Source of the DNA: Aristolochia californica
Lineage: Eukaryota > Streptophyta > Magnoliopsida > Piperales > Aristolochiaceae
Length of the DNA stretch: 64,000 nucleotides
Reading direction: 5' to 3'
Assembly: GCA_029961685.1 (NCBI GenBank)
Contig: JARWKL010000008.1
Span: 18,819,981-18,883,980 of the forward strand
Shown: one piece after another, positions 11,589 through 21,963 of the stretch
Position numbering within the stretch: position 1 is the first letter of the stretch
Layout of the letters: the number at the start of each line of letters is the position of its first letter
Notes under the pieces: model-generated
The model's input: only the letters and a program-made list of their open reading frames with translations
The model's database searches: none
Told to the model about the DNA's origin: nothing
Position numbers and translations under genes: made by a program

Positions 11589-12790
11589 AACAATGCTTAG
11601 TTCGGCCAGATGAAAGAGACCAAAATCTATTAGATTATTTATCTTCTGATAATTATATTTTATGAAGAGAAGTTATACTTGGATGAAAGTTATTTAATTA
11701 TAGTTTCATAAGGAGAAAATTTTATGTCATTATGATCTATTTTAAAGGATATATTCACATTGGACGAGTCAAAGGTCATGCAAGTATGTTGTTGCATCGA
11801 AAAATTTGAATTTATGCCCATTGTTTTGCAACACTTTTTGAGTTGATATATCATAAAAATTTATTACTTCTCCCTGGTATGAGGGATTATTTATACATCT
11901 CTGTTATTTGGGCTTATTTCTACATCTATGATATTTGGTTCAAGCTGGGATCACTGCCATTACATCCCAGCTTGCAGGGGAGAAGCAGAAAAAGTACAAG
12001 AAAGAGGTAATTTATTCCATATGTTGTGGATGAGTTTAGTGACAAAAATATTGAAGAAAGGGGGAGCACAAAAGATGAAGCTTATGCAACTAAGAAAAAA
12101 TACTTATATCGAATTATGATTATTTCATAGGTCCTTCTATAAGGTTTATTATTTTGTTTCGTGTTATATGTGTTGGAAGATGGTCGTGTAACATTACAGC
12201 TGCTGCTATTATGTCTCTTTGGATGAGAGATTATCATTGAAGAATAGGTGGCCTCAGTACATTTTCTCATACCATAATTTATTTGACTCTAAAAAATATT
12301 ATGATTGGGACACCATGAGAGTTGGTGCCCGGATTGGGACACCATGAAAAATTTAACTCTAAAAAATATCACGATTGGGATACCATGAGAGTCTATGTCC
12401 GGATTGGGAGACCATTATAAATAAACCCACTACCCCCTGTAATGGATTTTATTACTCCTACCACTTGAGTGTCGTTGTCTTGTTGAGGGACACGGTGGTG
12501 GACACTTTAGAGCAATGTCGAGAGACACACTACCTATAGAAGATGGAGTGTGCCCTACATCCAGCATTAGGATTGGAGTATGGAGCAATGTCTTACCGAC
12601 TAGGAGTGATTTTTATTCTCACTTATATTATGCTATCAGGGCCTCATGGAATGGCACAACATCGTGAGGGGGAGTGTTGGAAAACGAAGGCATATTGGAA
12701 GAAGTGTCATTTTATACAAAAAGATTCTATACATCATTTGTAGTAAGTTAGGAGATCATGTTGTTCTCTCACCCTCAGCTTGAGGGGGAG

Positions 12791-13232
12791 TGTTGGAAGA
12801 TAGGCCCAAGCCCACATGACCAAGGGAGGCCCACATATCCTAGAGTATTATAAGATGGATCACACAACCAAGGAAGGCCCACAAGATGGGCCTAAGAACA
12901 TAGGAAGTAGGACCCACCATGATTACCACAAGCTGGTATCCTAATCACATAAGTTGGAAGATCAAGAAGGACTCACAAAGACATCTTTATCTTATGGTCA
13001 CGTCTTAGAAGAGTTCTAGTTTGAGTTATGTTTTTCTTTTATCTATATTGATTTATTTAATTATGCTAGGACTTATTTTCAAGTGTTAGTGTTTGGGTGT
13101 AATTGGTACAAAGGAAGTTTTATTGTAATTGGACTCTACTACCGTCCTTTATTATATATAGAGGTTCATGTACTCTAATTATAATAAGTTAATGAAGTCT
13201 ATGAAGTATTTATCTTTTCCATAAATTCAACA
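12791..13232 (+). repeat. Family A right LTR (A-b)
   Basis: 442 bp, TGTTGGAAGATAGG to ATAAATTCAACA. Directly preceded by the polypurine tract and followed by the duplication ATAAC, after which copia B1 resumes. Confidence 0.9.
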
Positions 13233-13237
13233 ATAAC

Positions 13238-14837
13238 AAACTTTGTGTTTCATCATCGTCTATCCCCTGTTTGTTGTCAAGTTTTGTCTGCTATTTCCTC
13301 CATACCTGTTCCACAATTCTATCAGGAGGCTCTCAAACATCCAAGGTGGAAGGCAGCTATGGATGAAGAAATGAAACCCTTTTATGAAAATCAGACATGG
13401 ACTATAGTCCCACTTCCATTAGATAAGAAACCTTTCAATTGCAAATGGGTGTTTACTGTGAAACACAATCTGGATGGGTTCATAGCTCAGTTGAAAGCTC
13501 GTCTTATTGCTAAAGGCTATATACAATGTTATGACATTAATTATGAAGAAACCTTCTCTCCAGTGGCCAAATTGAATTCGGTACATATGTTATTATCTCT
13601 GGCAGCTAACTCTTCCTGGTAGTATCAACTTGATGTAAAAAATGCTTTTCTTAATGGGGATATCATGGAGGAAATTTATATGCAGAAACCACCTGAGTAT
13701 GTGGTTGAGGGGGAGTCCGTATGTCGATTACAAAAAATATCTTTATGGTCTGAAATAGTCGCCTTGTGCATGGTTTGAAAATTTTAACCAAGCACTCATA
13801 TGGACCGGATTTCACTGATGCTCTCAAGAACACTCTGTATTTATTAAAGACACACCAAAGGGCAAGGTGTTTCTAGTTGTATATGTTGATGACATTATTA
13901 TAACCGGCAGTGATCCCGAGGGCATCCAGAAGACAAAAGAATGGATATGTGCTGAATTCAAGACAAAGGATCTCGGACTGCTCAAATATTTTTTGGGCAT
14001 TGAAGTACTACAATCCAGACATGGAATCATATTATATCAAAGGAAGTATGTCCTTGACCTACTGGAGGAGACCAGAATGCTGGGATGCAAACCAACAGAA
14101 ACTCCCATGGACTCGAACACAAAATTAGGTGTAGGTACCGGAGAAGAGGTAGATGTCGGCAAATCTCAAAGATTGGTGGGAAGAGTCATTTACCTCTACG
14201 TAATGAGGTCAAATATTTCATATGCAATCAGTGTGGTAAGTCAATATATGCACAATCCACAACTCAACCATTGGCAAGCAGTAGAACGGATATTACGATA
14301 TCTCAAAGGAGCACTAGGAAGAGGGCTTCTCTACAAAAATCATGGACACTTCAACATCGTAGGTTTTTCAGATGTAGACTAGGCTGGATCGCCGGATGAT
14401 AGGAAATCTACTTCAGGATATTGTACGATGGTTGGAGGAAACTTGGTTAGATGGAGGAGCAAGAAACATAATGTAGTTGCATGATCTAGTGCAGAAGTAG
14501 AGTACATAGCCATGGCACACACAGTCAATGGACTCCTATGAATCAAATTTCTTCTTACTGAACTGGGATTTTACAAAGAAGCTCCTATGACCCTATATTG
14601 AGATAATCAGGCTGCAATACACATAACATCTAATCCAGTCTTCCATGAGAGAATAAATCATATAGAAATAGACTACCACTTCATACGAGAAAAATTCACT
14701 GCAGGCATCTTATCTCTTAAGCATGTATCTTCACAGAATTAGGTTTCAAACATTCTCACCAAACCAGTCACTCATAAAAATTTGTCCACCCTATACAACA
14801 AGTTAGGCATCTATGATGTTTTGTCACCCCCAGCTTG
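13238..14837 (+). pseudogene. Copia B1 reverse transcriptase and RNase H (broken)
   Basis: 13245-13622 holds the N-terminal RT region (HPRWKAAMDEEM, WVFTVKHNLDGF, EETFSPVAKL), ends at a stop, then YQLDVKNAFLNGD continues in the same frame. After a shift near 13730 the frame 13867-14382 carries FLVVYVDDIIITGSD, the YVDD catalytic centre. RNase H runs to about 14837 with several stops; visible pieces are STSGYCTM, SSAEVEY, the DNQAA motif and [11 protein letters not shown]. Stops inside each domain make it inactive. The polypurine tract AGCTTGAGGGGG follows at 14832-14843. Confidence 0.88.
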
Positions 14838-14843
14838 AGGGGG

Positions 14844-15779
14844 TGTTACAATGTGGGACCCACCATAGCTACACTAGCTGGTGCGATCCACCATGAGATC
14901 AAGAGATGTCAACAAGGGCCCTCATACAAGTTGGCTATTATGGTCCTGGGGTTAAGTACCTATGCCTTTCACTCCCAACGGGTCGCTCTTTTGGGTAGTA
15001 TTGGATAGGTGCTTAACATTTAGTATCAGAGCAAGGGCTACATCCCGCGTTCGAGTCCCCACATGCGCAGGGTGACCGCACTCATCTGGCGTTGGGCAAT
15101 AAGCGATTATGGGATCCTGACCCGGCTCTCGTTGCTGTGTTATTGCCGCCGTGGTCATCAGCTCAGGCGGGCGGGTTGTACTATTATTGTCCTAGGGTTA
15201 AGTACCTATGTTTTCGCTCCTAACAGGCCGATCTTTTGGGTAGTTTTGGCTAGGTGCTTAACATTGGCTCGAGCTAAGAGTAAGGAACATGAGCTGGAAT
15301 TAAATGGAAGATTTGAGGATCAAGTGGGACCCCAAAGATACCACGAGCTGGTATCTCCATCAACATGAGCTGGATGATCATGTGGGACCCACAAAGATAA
15401 GACCACAAGCTGGCTATCTATCTTGTTTCGCATGCTTAAAGAAGAGTTAGAAGTTGAGTTAAATTAGTCTCTTAAATAGATAACGTAATATTATCATGAT
15501 AGGCTTAACATAGAGAGTTCTTGTTGGAATGTAATTAGGAGTCCTAAGATTACTTGTACATGGACTTTATCACCTCCTCAACTATAAAAAGAGGTGATTG
15601 TAACTCAGAAATCAAGCAAGCAAGTCTCTTAGTTCTCTTCTCTCATGTGAAGCTCTCTCTCCAAACCTCTTCTATTTTTGCCTTCTTCTCTCTCAACCCA
15701 AGAATCTTTCTTGTTTTTCTCTTATTTCTTTCTCTCTCCCCTTGCTTAAGGTATTATTCATGGTGATGTAAATTAAACA
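14844..15779 (+). repeat. Copia B1 3' LTR (family C LTR) with a TRIM inside
   Basis: Begins TGTTACAATGTGGGACCC and ends near ATTAAACA at 15779, where the satellite starts. Without the 327-bp TRIM and its duplication it is about 600 bp, the same as the B2 LTR at 37951-38553. It shares with the family A LTR the words GAGCTGG, GGACTCACAAAG or GGGACCCACAAAG, and a downstream AAGAGGTGATTGTAACT block. Its right part is C/T-rich (15640-15740). Confidence 0.85.
14937..15263 (+). mobile_element. TRIM 2 (miniature LTR retrotransposon)
   Basis: About 327 bp with terminal direct repeats of about 82 bp (14937-15018 and 15183-15263) around GGTTAAGTACCTATG and ending AGGTGCTTAACA. The duplication TTGGCT is present at 14931-14936 and 15264-15269, and the uninterrupted site is seen in the B2 LTR. 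A primer-site variant, TAGTATCAGAGC, lies three bases inside the left LTR (15022-15033), and a purine/G-rich tract precedes the right LTR. The internal 164 bp is clearly GC-richer than its surroundings, which suggests a different origin from the other elements. No coding capacity. The exact first base is uncertain because the LTR does not open with a clear TG. Confidence 0.8.
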
Positions 15780-16608
15780 AATATTTCCTGAAAAAATGTG
15801 CTAACATGGCCTTCTGGTTTTAGAAAGTAATTTGTTTTAGCATTAATTGCCTTACCTCAAAATTTTCCTAGTAACAATTTTTCAGCTTAAAAAGTGTTTC
15901 CTAGAAACATAAGGCAATAATAGTACCTGGAGACATATTCTTACTAGAAATACTTTTCAATGTCTCCTAAATAAAGGAACTAACAAGACCTTAGATTTAT
16001 AGAAAGTAATTTGTTTCAGCAAAAACTATCTTACAACAAAATTTTCTAGGTAAGAATTTTTAGCTTGAATAGTGTTTCCAAGAAACATGAGACATTAATG
16101 GACCCTGGACACATATTTTTACTAGAAATACATTCCCGAAGTTTCCTAAAAAAGGCAGTAACAAGGCCTTAATGATGTAAAAAGTTATTTGTTTTAGAAA
16201 AAAATTTCCTTACACCAAAATTTTCTTGATAAGAATTATCAACAATAAAAGTGATTTCTAGAAAAAATGAGGCACTAATGGTCCACAGACATGTATTTTT
16301 ACTAGAAATACCTTTCCAAAATTTCCTTAAAAAATGGCATTAACAAGGCTTTATAGTAGTAAAATGTCATTTTTTCTGGACAAAAAGCCTTATCACAAAA
16401 TTTTCCTAGTAAGAATTTTCAGCATGAAATGTGTTTCATGGAAGTTTCATGGAAATATGAGGCACTGACAGTCCAAGGAGACTTATTTTTATTAGAAATA
16501 ATTTTCCAATGTTTCCTAAAAAATACACTAACAAGGTCTTATAGTTGCATAAAGCAATTTTTTTGGCAAAAATTGCTTTACCAAAAAAGATTGTTGGTAA
16601 GAATTTTC
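15780..16608 (+). repeat. 180-bp satellite, block 1 (monomer types up to m9)
   Basis: Nearly five head-to-tail monomers. A typical monomer is 163-183 bp and runs GGCACTAATGGTCCCTGG, TTTTTACTAGAAATACTTTT, CCAACGTTTCC, a poly-A patch, CACTAACAAGGCCTTATAG, AGTAATTTGTTT, TTGCCTTACCACAAAATTTT, CTGGTAAGAATTTTCAGC and GTGTTTCCAGGAAACATGA. The types here are in the order m6-like, m7 (AATGATGTAAAAAG at 16171), m8 (TAGTAGTAAAATG) and m9 (TTTTTTGGCAAAAATTG). The block stops inside m9 where element E inserted; m1 follows on the far side of E. Confidence 0.93.
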
Positions 16609-17243
16609 TGTTAGTGTATCAATGCCCACCTCTCTCAAGTTACCATTAATGTAATGTATTCACTAGCCCCCAAGTATGAGGAGTGCCAATGTCGATAGTG
16701 AGTAATTAGTTAACGGTTCCAGCTTAGATGCTGATGAGGTCAAATTGTGATCGCAATGGTTACTTGTGAAGAACTGTAAAACGGATAGTAGGGTTCAGGG
16801 CGTCAGCCCCGACGGGGGTCTAAGAGGGCTGACCCCACGGTATGCACGTGTCACGATTGCATCACCAAGTACCAACGTGGAGGGCAGCTAGATGGCTTGC
16901 TCTACAAGCTTCCTAGATGGTGTGCTCTACAAGCTTCCTAGATGGCTTGCTCTACAAGCTTCCTAGATGGCTTGCTCTACAAGCTTCCTTCATGAAAAAC
17001 ACTTATAAATAGAGGTGTTCTTCAGCAGCATTGGAATCCAGAAAATGAGAGCTATTCCTTCTTCATTACTCTGTTTTATTGTTTAGTTTCCTCTTGTAAT
17101 TTCTGTTCAGTCCAGAAACCATTGAAGCTCTTCTAGAGCGTGTGGTGGGACGAAGTTTCTTATCGTATTTGTAATAGATCAGTGTTGGCTTTCTTCTTGA
17201 TTGCTATTTAGATGTTCCTGGGCTGAGCTTACTTTGTTTTACA
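16609..17243 (+). repeat. Element E left LTR, with four 25-bp tandem units
   Basis: Starts TGTTAG and ends GTTTTACA. At 16892-16990 a 25-bp unit containing GATGGCTTGCTCTACAAGC occurs four times. A 9-bp stretch (TGTATCAAT) follows the first six bases and is absent in the other LTR. TATAAATA at 17004-17011 is the likely core promoter, with the leader starting a little downstream. Confidence 0.92.
17004..17011 (+). promoter_or_regulatory. TATA box of element E left LTR
   Basis: TATAAATA followed by GAGGTG, conserved at 21724-21731 in the right LTR. Placed right after the 25-bp tandem units, which is where LTR enhancer repeats usually sit relative to the promoter. The start site itself is not visible. 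Confidence 0.6.
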
Positions 17244-17301
17244 TGGTATCAGAGATCTAGGGGACTCTTAACAACAATCATCTGTCGTAAAGCACAACAT
17301 C

Positions 17302-18290
17302 ATGACTGATCTTAAGCCTAGTAGCTCTACTGCTAGTTCTAGTTCTGTACTAGCAATAGGTATTCGTCCCCCAGCTTTCACAGAAGGCAAACTTGATGGC
17401 ACAAGCTATCTCCTGTGGAAGTTCAAAATCACTACGATTTTGGACTCCTATGAACTTCTTGATATAGTTCTGGGAGTTGATGCTAAACCTGTTGTTGTCA
17501 CCAATGGTGAAAAGATCACTCCTGCTAATCCTTAGCTCATCAAAGATTGGAGAAGGAAGAATGCTGATGCACTTTGTGCAATTGTCACAAGTATTCAAGA
17601 TTCTGTCCTCACCCTGATTCAACATACTTCGAAGGCGAATGAAACATGGAACATACTGAAAAATCAGTATGAAACAAGGAACCAGACTCATATCCAAAAT
17701 CTGGAAAATCAACTTGCTGCTGAAAGATTAAGTGAAGATGAGGCCGCAGAGTCTTTTATTACTAGGATGAAAAACCTACGTGATAAAATGGCTTCTGTTG
17801 GTATAGCCAAGTCAACAGAGGAACTTGCTTGAAGATGTATTCGAGTATTGCCGCAAAAATTTGACGGCCTCGTGACAGCACTCAATACACAAGTTCGTGA
17901 TCCTCCGTTGACCTTTGAAGATTTCTCTGCCTTATTGATGGAGGAGGAGATGAGGCTAAAAGGCAGAGACAATCAGTCTGACTCTACCTTCACAGCAAAA
18001 GCAAAGGTTAGCAATGAAACAAAGAAGAAACCAAATAGTAAGAAGTTCTTTGGATCGTGTTATTACTATAACAAGAAGGGCCATGCTGTCAAAGATTGTA
18101 GAACACGAATCCACGATGAGAAGAACGACACGATGAAACAAAACTGGAAGAACAGAGAATCTGCAAATTCTGCAGAAATTGAGCTTCCTCTGTTCACTGT
18201 CACAGAGGAATCATGCTCTAGTGCTCATGTACAACAAAAGAGTACATGGGTGTTAGATTTTGGAGCTTCCTGACACATGACCAGCAAGAA
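17302..18290 (+). pseudogene. Element E gag and protease start (stops at three points)
   Basis: ATG at 17302 opens MTDLKPSSSTASSSSVLA, then the copia gag core (FTEGKLDGTSYLLWKFKIT). A TAG at about 17533 and a TGA at about 17830 interrupt it; each is one transition from a CAG and CGA codon. The zinc knuckle near 18058 reads CYYYNKKGHAVKDC: the second Cys of the CCHC pattern is Tyr (TGT to TAT). Protease reads VLDFGAS then TGA at 18271, with Ser of DSG changed to Phe. All the damage is of the C-to-T or G-to-A kind. Confidence 0.88.
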
Positions 18291-19680
18291 AGAATTATAC
18301 AATTCTTTAAATCCTCTACAACAACCAATGAACGTGGTGGTCGGAAATAATGCGAGATGTCCTGTAGAAGGGATAGGCACCATATCCATTAAGTCTGATG
18401 ATGGAGAAAGTAAGAAGATAGCAGATGTTCTACTTGTTCCCCAAATCTCAAGAAACCTGTTGTCCGTAGCTGCAATTACAAACAAAGATTTGGAGGTACG
18501 GTTCAAGAAAAATGAATCTCTTATTCTTGATAAAAATGAGAACATAGTTGCAACAGGTATCCGCAGGGATAACCTTTATGAAATCAACTCACTTTCTGCT
18601 ATTGTTGATGCCAAAAATAGTCAACTTTGGCATGAAAGATTCGGACACATTTCCTTTCATATGTTGAAGGAAATGCAGAAGAAAAATATGGTGACAGATT
18701 TGCCTTCAATTGATGTAATTGAAGAACCTTGTGAAGCTTGTATGCTGGGCAAGCAACAAAGAAAGTCATTCCCAAAGAGAGTCAAAACAAATCAAAGGCT
18801 CCTTAGAGTTGGTACATGCTGATCTCTGTGGGAAAATGACTACGATGGCGTTAGGAGGATCTTTCTACTTTATGCTGTTAGTCGACGATTACAATAGAAA
18901 GATGTGGGTGTACTTCCTTCGGGACAAGGCTGATGCTCTTGCAAAATTCAAGGTGTGGCATAAGCAAGTGACAAATGAGAACGCAGCAACTGTGAAGAAG
19001 TTTTGTACAGATCGTGGGGGGGAATTCTGTTCTGCTGAATTCTCTAGCTACTGTAATTCAGTTGGCATCAAACGCCAACTTACTGCTCCACATACACCAG
19101 AACAAAATGGTGTAGTTGAACGTCGAAATCGAACGGTGGTGGAAATGGCTCGGTGCATGATAACAGGTGTTGGGCTACCAGATATGTTCTGGGGAGAAGC
19201 AATAAATACAGCAGTATATGTCCTAAATCGATGCTCCACAAAAGCATTGAATGAAAAGACTCTAAATGAGGCTTACTCAGGTATGAAACCTTCTGTGTCT
19301 CATTTAAGAAAATTTGGGTGTGAGTGTTTTGTACATATTCCCAAAGAAAAAAGAAATAAATTAGATGACAAGAGCAAGAAATGTATCTTCTTGGGTTATA
19401 GTGAAGAGTCTAAAGCATATAGACTTTATGATGTAGAGGCCAAGAAGTTAGTCATAAGCCGAGACGTTGTGTTTAATGAGCGACCACTCTCAATGGAGGA
19501 TAATGATCCTGCCATTTTGTCACCAACCGATGAAGTAACTCACCAAGTGCCTACTGAACAGCCAGTAAGTGATGAAGAAGATGTTTCTGTTAAAAAAGAA
19601 CAACAAGCCAACCAAGTGCACCCCCATGGAAGCCACAACCAAAGTGGGTGCACCAGCTCTTTGATGACAGAACTCCAGAA
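18277..19680 (+). pseudogene. Element E GAG-pre-integrase and integrase (one internal frameshift)
   Basis: 18277-18822 has the protease remainder and the pre-integrase domain (LWHERFGHIS, CEACMLGKQQ). A frameshift near 18805 moves the frame to 18719-19732, which has a nearly intact integrase: first Asp in MLLVDDYNRKMWVYF, second in CTDRGGEFCS, Glu in NGVVERRNRT. The C-terminal part has CFVHIPKEKRNKLDDKSKK and VISRDVVF. A second shift near 19650-19670 leads into the RT frame. The DDE residues are all visible. Confidence 0.9.
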
Positions 19681-21327
19681 GTTGAAGATAAAAGCCCTTG
19701 TCCTGATGGGCTTAGACGATCAAAGAGAATAGAGGAGCAGAACAAAGCAGGACAACAACTTTTGAACATGGCTTTGATGACTCAAATCATCGAGAAGGTA
19801 AAAGAACCAGTAAGTGTGGAGGAAGTCATGTCAGATCCAAAATGGAGAGCTGCAATGCAAACAGAGTATTATAGTATCATAAAGAATGATACTTGGGAGA
19901 TTGTTGACAAACCTCCTAACCGAAAGATCGTTGGCAGCAAATGGATTTGGAAAACAAAGTACAAGGCTGACGGTACTCTTGAAAAATACAAAGCACGCCT
20001 TGTTGCTCAGGGATTCTCACAAATTGAAGGTTTTGATGTTGATGAGACCTTCGCTCCAACAGCAAAGATGACAACAATTCGGGAAGTTCTTGCATCTTCT
20101 GCTCATTACGGGTGGACGGTACATGAAATGGATGTAAAGTTTGCCTTTCTAAATGGGAAACTTGAGGAAGAAGTCTACGTGCCACAACCACAAGGCTTTG
20201 AACTACCAAATGCAGAGGAGAAGGTATGTAAATTAAAAAAGGCCTTGTATGGTGTAAAGCAGGCACCACGAGCCTGGTACAAACGTATCGACTCTTTCTT
20301 TTTGGAGGGCAGGTTCTGTAGAAGCAAATCTGAAGCAAACTTATATGTTCTTTGTGAACATGAGAAAAGAGTCATTGTAGTACTCTATGTAGATGACCTG
20401 GTAATCACTGGTGACCATGAAGACAACATTGTGAAGACTCGGGAATGGTTGAGCCAAGAGTTCGACATGACAGACTTGGGCTTTCTTCATTACTGTTTGG
20501 GAATTGAGGTATGACAAAAATCTTATCATATCTTTATTTCTCAGGAACGTTATGCTCGAGAACTATTATCTACTTTTGGCATGACCGAAAGTAATCCAGT
20601 AGTCACCCCAATGGAAGTGAATACCAAGCTGTCAATCAATGACTCCTCTGAAAAGGTTGACAACAAGCTCTATAGAAAATTAGTTGGAAGTTTAATCTTC
20701 CTTTGTAACACAAGACCTCACATTAGCTATGGTGTGGGAGTGCTCAATCATTTTTCTAACAATCCAAGAAAAACGCACTGGCAAGCTGAAATGCGAATCC
20801 TCAAATATCTCAAAGGTACTTTAACTTTTGGAGTATCTTACACAAGAGGAGATATTTTATTTGGATATTGTGACTCAGATTGGGCTAGAGATCTTGACAA
20901 GAGGAAATCCGTTACTGGCTACGGATTCTTGTTTGGAAGTGGTATCATCTCATGGGTTAGTAAGAAGCAACAAATAGTTGCACTGTCATCAATCGAAGTA
21001 GAGTATAAAGCTACTTGTGTAGCAGCCTGTGAAGTTGTGTGGCTACGACGCATCTTGACTGATATAGGTATTCCTTTGACTGAGTCAACTACCTTAAATT
21101 GTGACAGTCGAAGTTGCATAGCTATGGCGAAGAACCCAGTGTTCCATGCTAGAACTAAACACATAGAAATTCAGTATCACTATGTAAGAGAACTGATTGA
21201 AGAGGAGACCATATACATGGAGTACTGCCCTATAGAAGACAACCATGTAGACATTTTTACCAAAGCACTAGGGAGTGCTCAGATGAACAAGCATCTTCGT
21301 GGCTTGGGCGTTGGCCCAAGAACATAG
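19648..21327 (+). pseudogene. Element E reverse transcriptase and RNase H (one stop)
   Basis: 19648-20514 carries the RT: DPKWRAAMQTEY, WIWKTKYKADGTLEKYKARL, FAPTAKMTTIREVL, HEMDVKFAFLNGKLEEEVY and the catalytic YVDDLVITG. A TGA at about 20513 replaces one codon after CLGIEV; the frame then continues to 21327. RNase H has GYCDSDWARDLDKRKS, LSSIEVEYKAT, the Asp in NCDSRSCIA and DIFTKALG. Removing a single stop would make the whole RT-RNase H readable, which agrees with the low LTR divergence. Confidence 0.92.
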
Positions 21328-21362
21328 TCCAACAGAGGTGAACATTGAGGGGGGGTGGGGGG

Positions 21363-21963
21363 TGTTAGCCCACCTCTCTCAAGTTACCGTTAATGTAATG
21401 TATTCACTGGCCCCCAAGTATGAGGAGCGCCAATGTCGATAGTGAGTAATTAGTTAACGGTTCCAACTTAGATGCTGATGAGGTCAAATTGTGACCGCAA
21501 TTGTTACTTGTGAAGAAACTGTAAAACAGATAGTAGGGTTCGGGGCGTGAGCCCCGATGGGGGTCTGAGGGGGATGACCCCACTGTATGCACGTGTCACG
21601 ATTGCATCACCAAGTGCCAACGTGGAGGACAGCTAGATGGCTTGTTCTACAAGCTTCCTAGATGCCTTGCTCTACAAGCTTCCTAGATGGTGTGCTCTAC
21701 AAGTTTCCAACATGAAAAACACTTATAAATAGAGGTGTTCTTCAGCAGCATTGGAATCCAAAAAATGAAAGCTATTCCTTCTTCATTACTCTGTTTTATT
21801 GTTTAGTTTCTTCTTGTAATTTATGTTCAGTCCAGAAACCATTGAAGCTCTTCTAGAGCATATGGTGGGACGAAGTTTCTTATCGTATTTGTAATAGATT
21901 AGTGTTGGCTTTCTTCTTGATTGTTGTTTAGATGTTCCTGGGCTGAGCTTACTCTGTTTTACA
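21363..21963 (+). repeat. Element E right LTR, with three 25-bp tandem units
   Basis: Starts TGTTAGCCC and ends GTTTTACA, then duplication TTTTC. The 25-bp unit is present three times (21634-21710), one fewer than in the left LTR, which with the 9-bp difference accounts for the 34-bp length gap. TATAAATA at 21724-21731. Confidence 0.92.

Larger units (their letters stand above)
10412..13232 (+). mobile_element. Family A non-autonomous LTR element (A-b), complete, with TRIM inside
   Basis: 2821 bp including a 355-bp TRIM insertion. The target duplication ATAAC is exact (10407-10411 and 13233-13237). The left LTR (10412-about 10834) has lost its last bases together with the primer site, because it jumps from ATAAATTCC straight into leader sequence; the right LTR is 12791-13232. 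The polypurine tract CTTGAGGGGGAG abuts the right LTR at 12779-12790. The internal 1.6 kb has no gag or pol similarity and no long frame. The tandem segment near 12300-12420 (GATTGGGACACCATGAGAG) is repeated about three times. It would depend on another element's proteins, and without a primer site this copy is dead. Confidence 0.9.
3430..15779 (+). mobile_element. Copia element B1, 5' truncated, carrying four nested insertions
   Basis: A Ty1/copia element on the plus strand, present as 3430-4872, 10213-10411, 13238-14843 and the 3' LTR 14844-15779. The parts read in the order gag end, protease, GAG-pre-integrase, integrase, reverse transcriptase, RNase H, polypurine tract, LTR. The gaps are filled by a gypsy element, a family A element and a TRIM, each with its own target duplication, so the host element can be rejoined exactly at those points. 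The 5' LTR and most of gag are missing to the left of 3430. Copia B2 at 31.7-38.6 kb is the same family on the other strand and confirms the order. Confidence 0.85.
16609..21963 (+). mobile_element. Complete Ty1/copia element E
   Basis: 5355 bp inside the satellite. LTRs are 16609-17243 (635 bp) and 21363-21963 (601 bp). The target duplication TTTTC is exact at 16604-16608 and 21964-21968. The primer site TGGTATCAGAGA abuts the left LTR (17244-17255) and a G-rich polypurine tract abuts the right LTR (about 21347-21362). One polyprotein region (gag, protease, integrase, RT, RNase H) fills the middle in the copia order. The LTRs differ at about 5% of comparable sites by my count, mostly transitions, plus two length changes: one 25-bp repeat unit and a 9-bp stretch near the left terminus. 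It looks like the youngest large insertion here, but pol has at least four stops and two shifts. Confidence 0.95.

Noticed and set aside
11928..12119. Possible small conserved protein in family A (also 27606-27953 and 36201-36428)
   Set aside because: The similar frames in A-c and A-d reflect shared descent of the DNA; A-b has it broken, there is no known domain and the ends differ.
15022..15060. tRNA-like B box (CGTTCGAGTCC) in TRIM 2
   Set aside because: No A box, no cloverleaf and no amino-acid stem could be formed around it; it follows a primer site, so it may be chance.
15063..15368. 101-codon frame in the copia B1 LTR
   Set aside because: It crosses TRIM 2 and the LTR, so it is a chance frame in GC-rich non-coding DNA.
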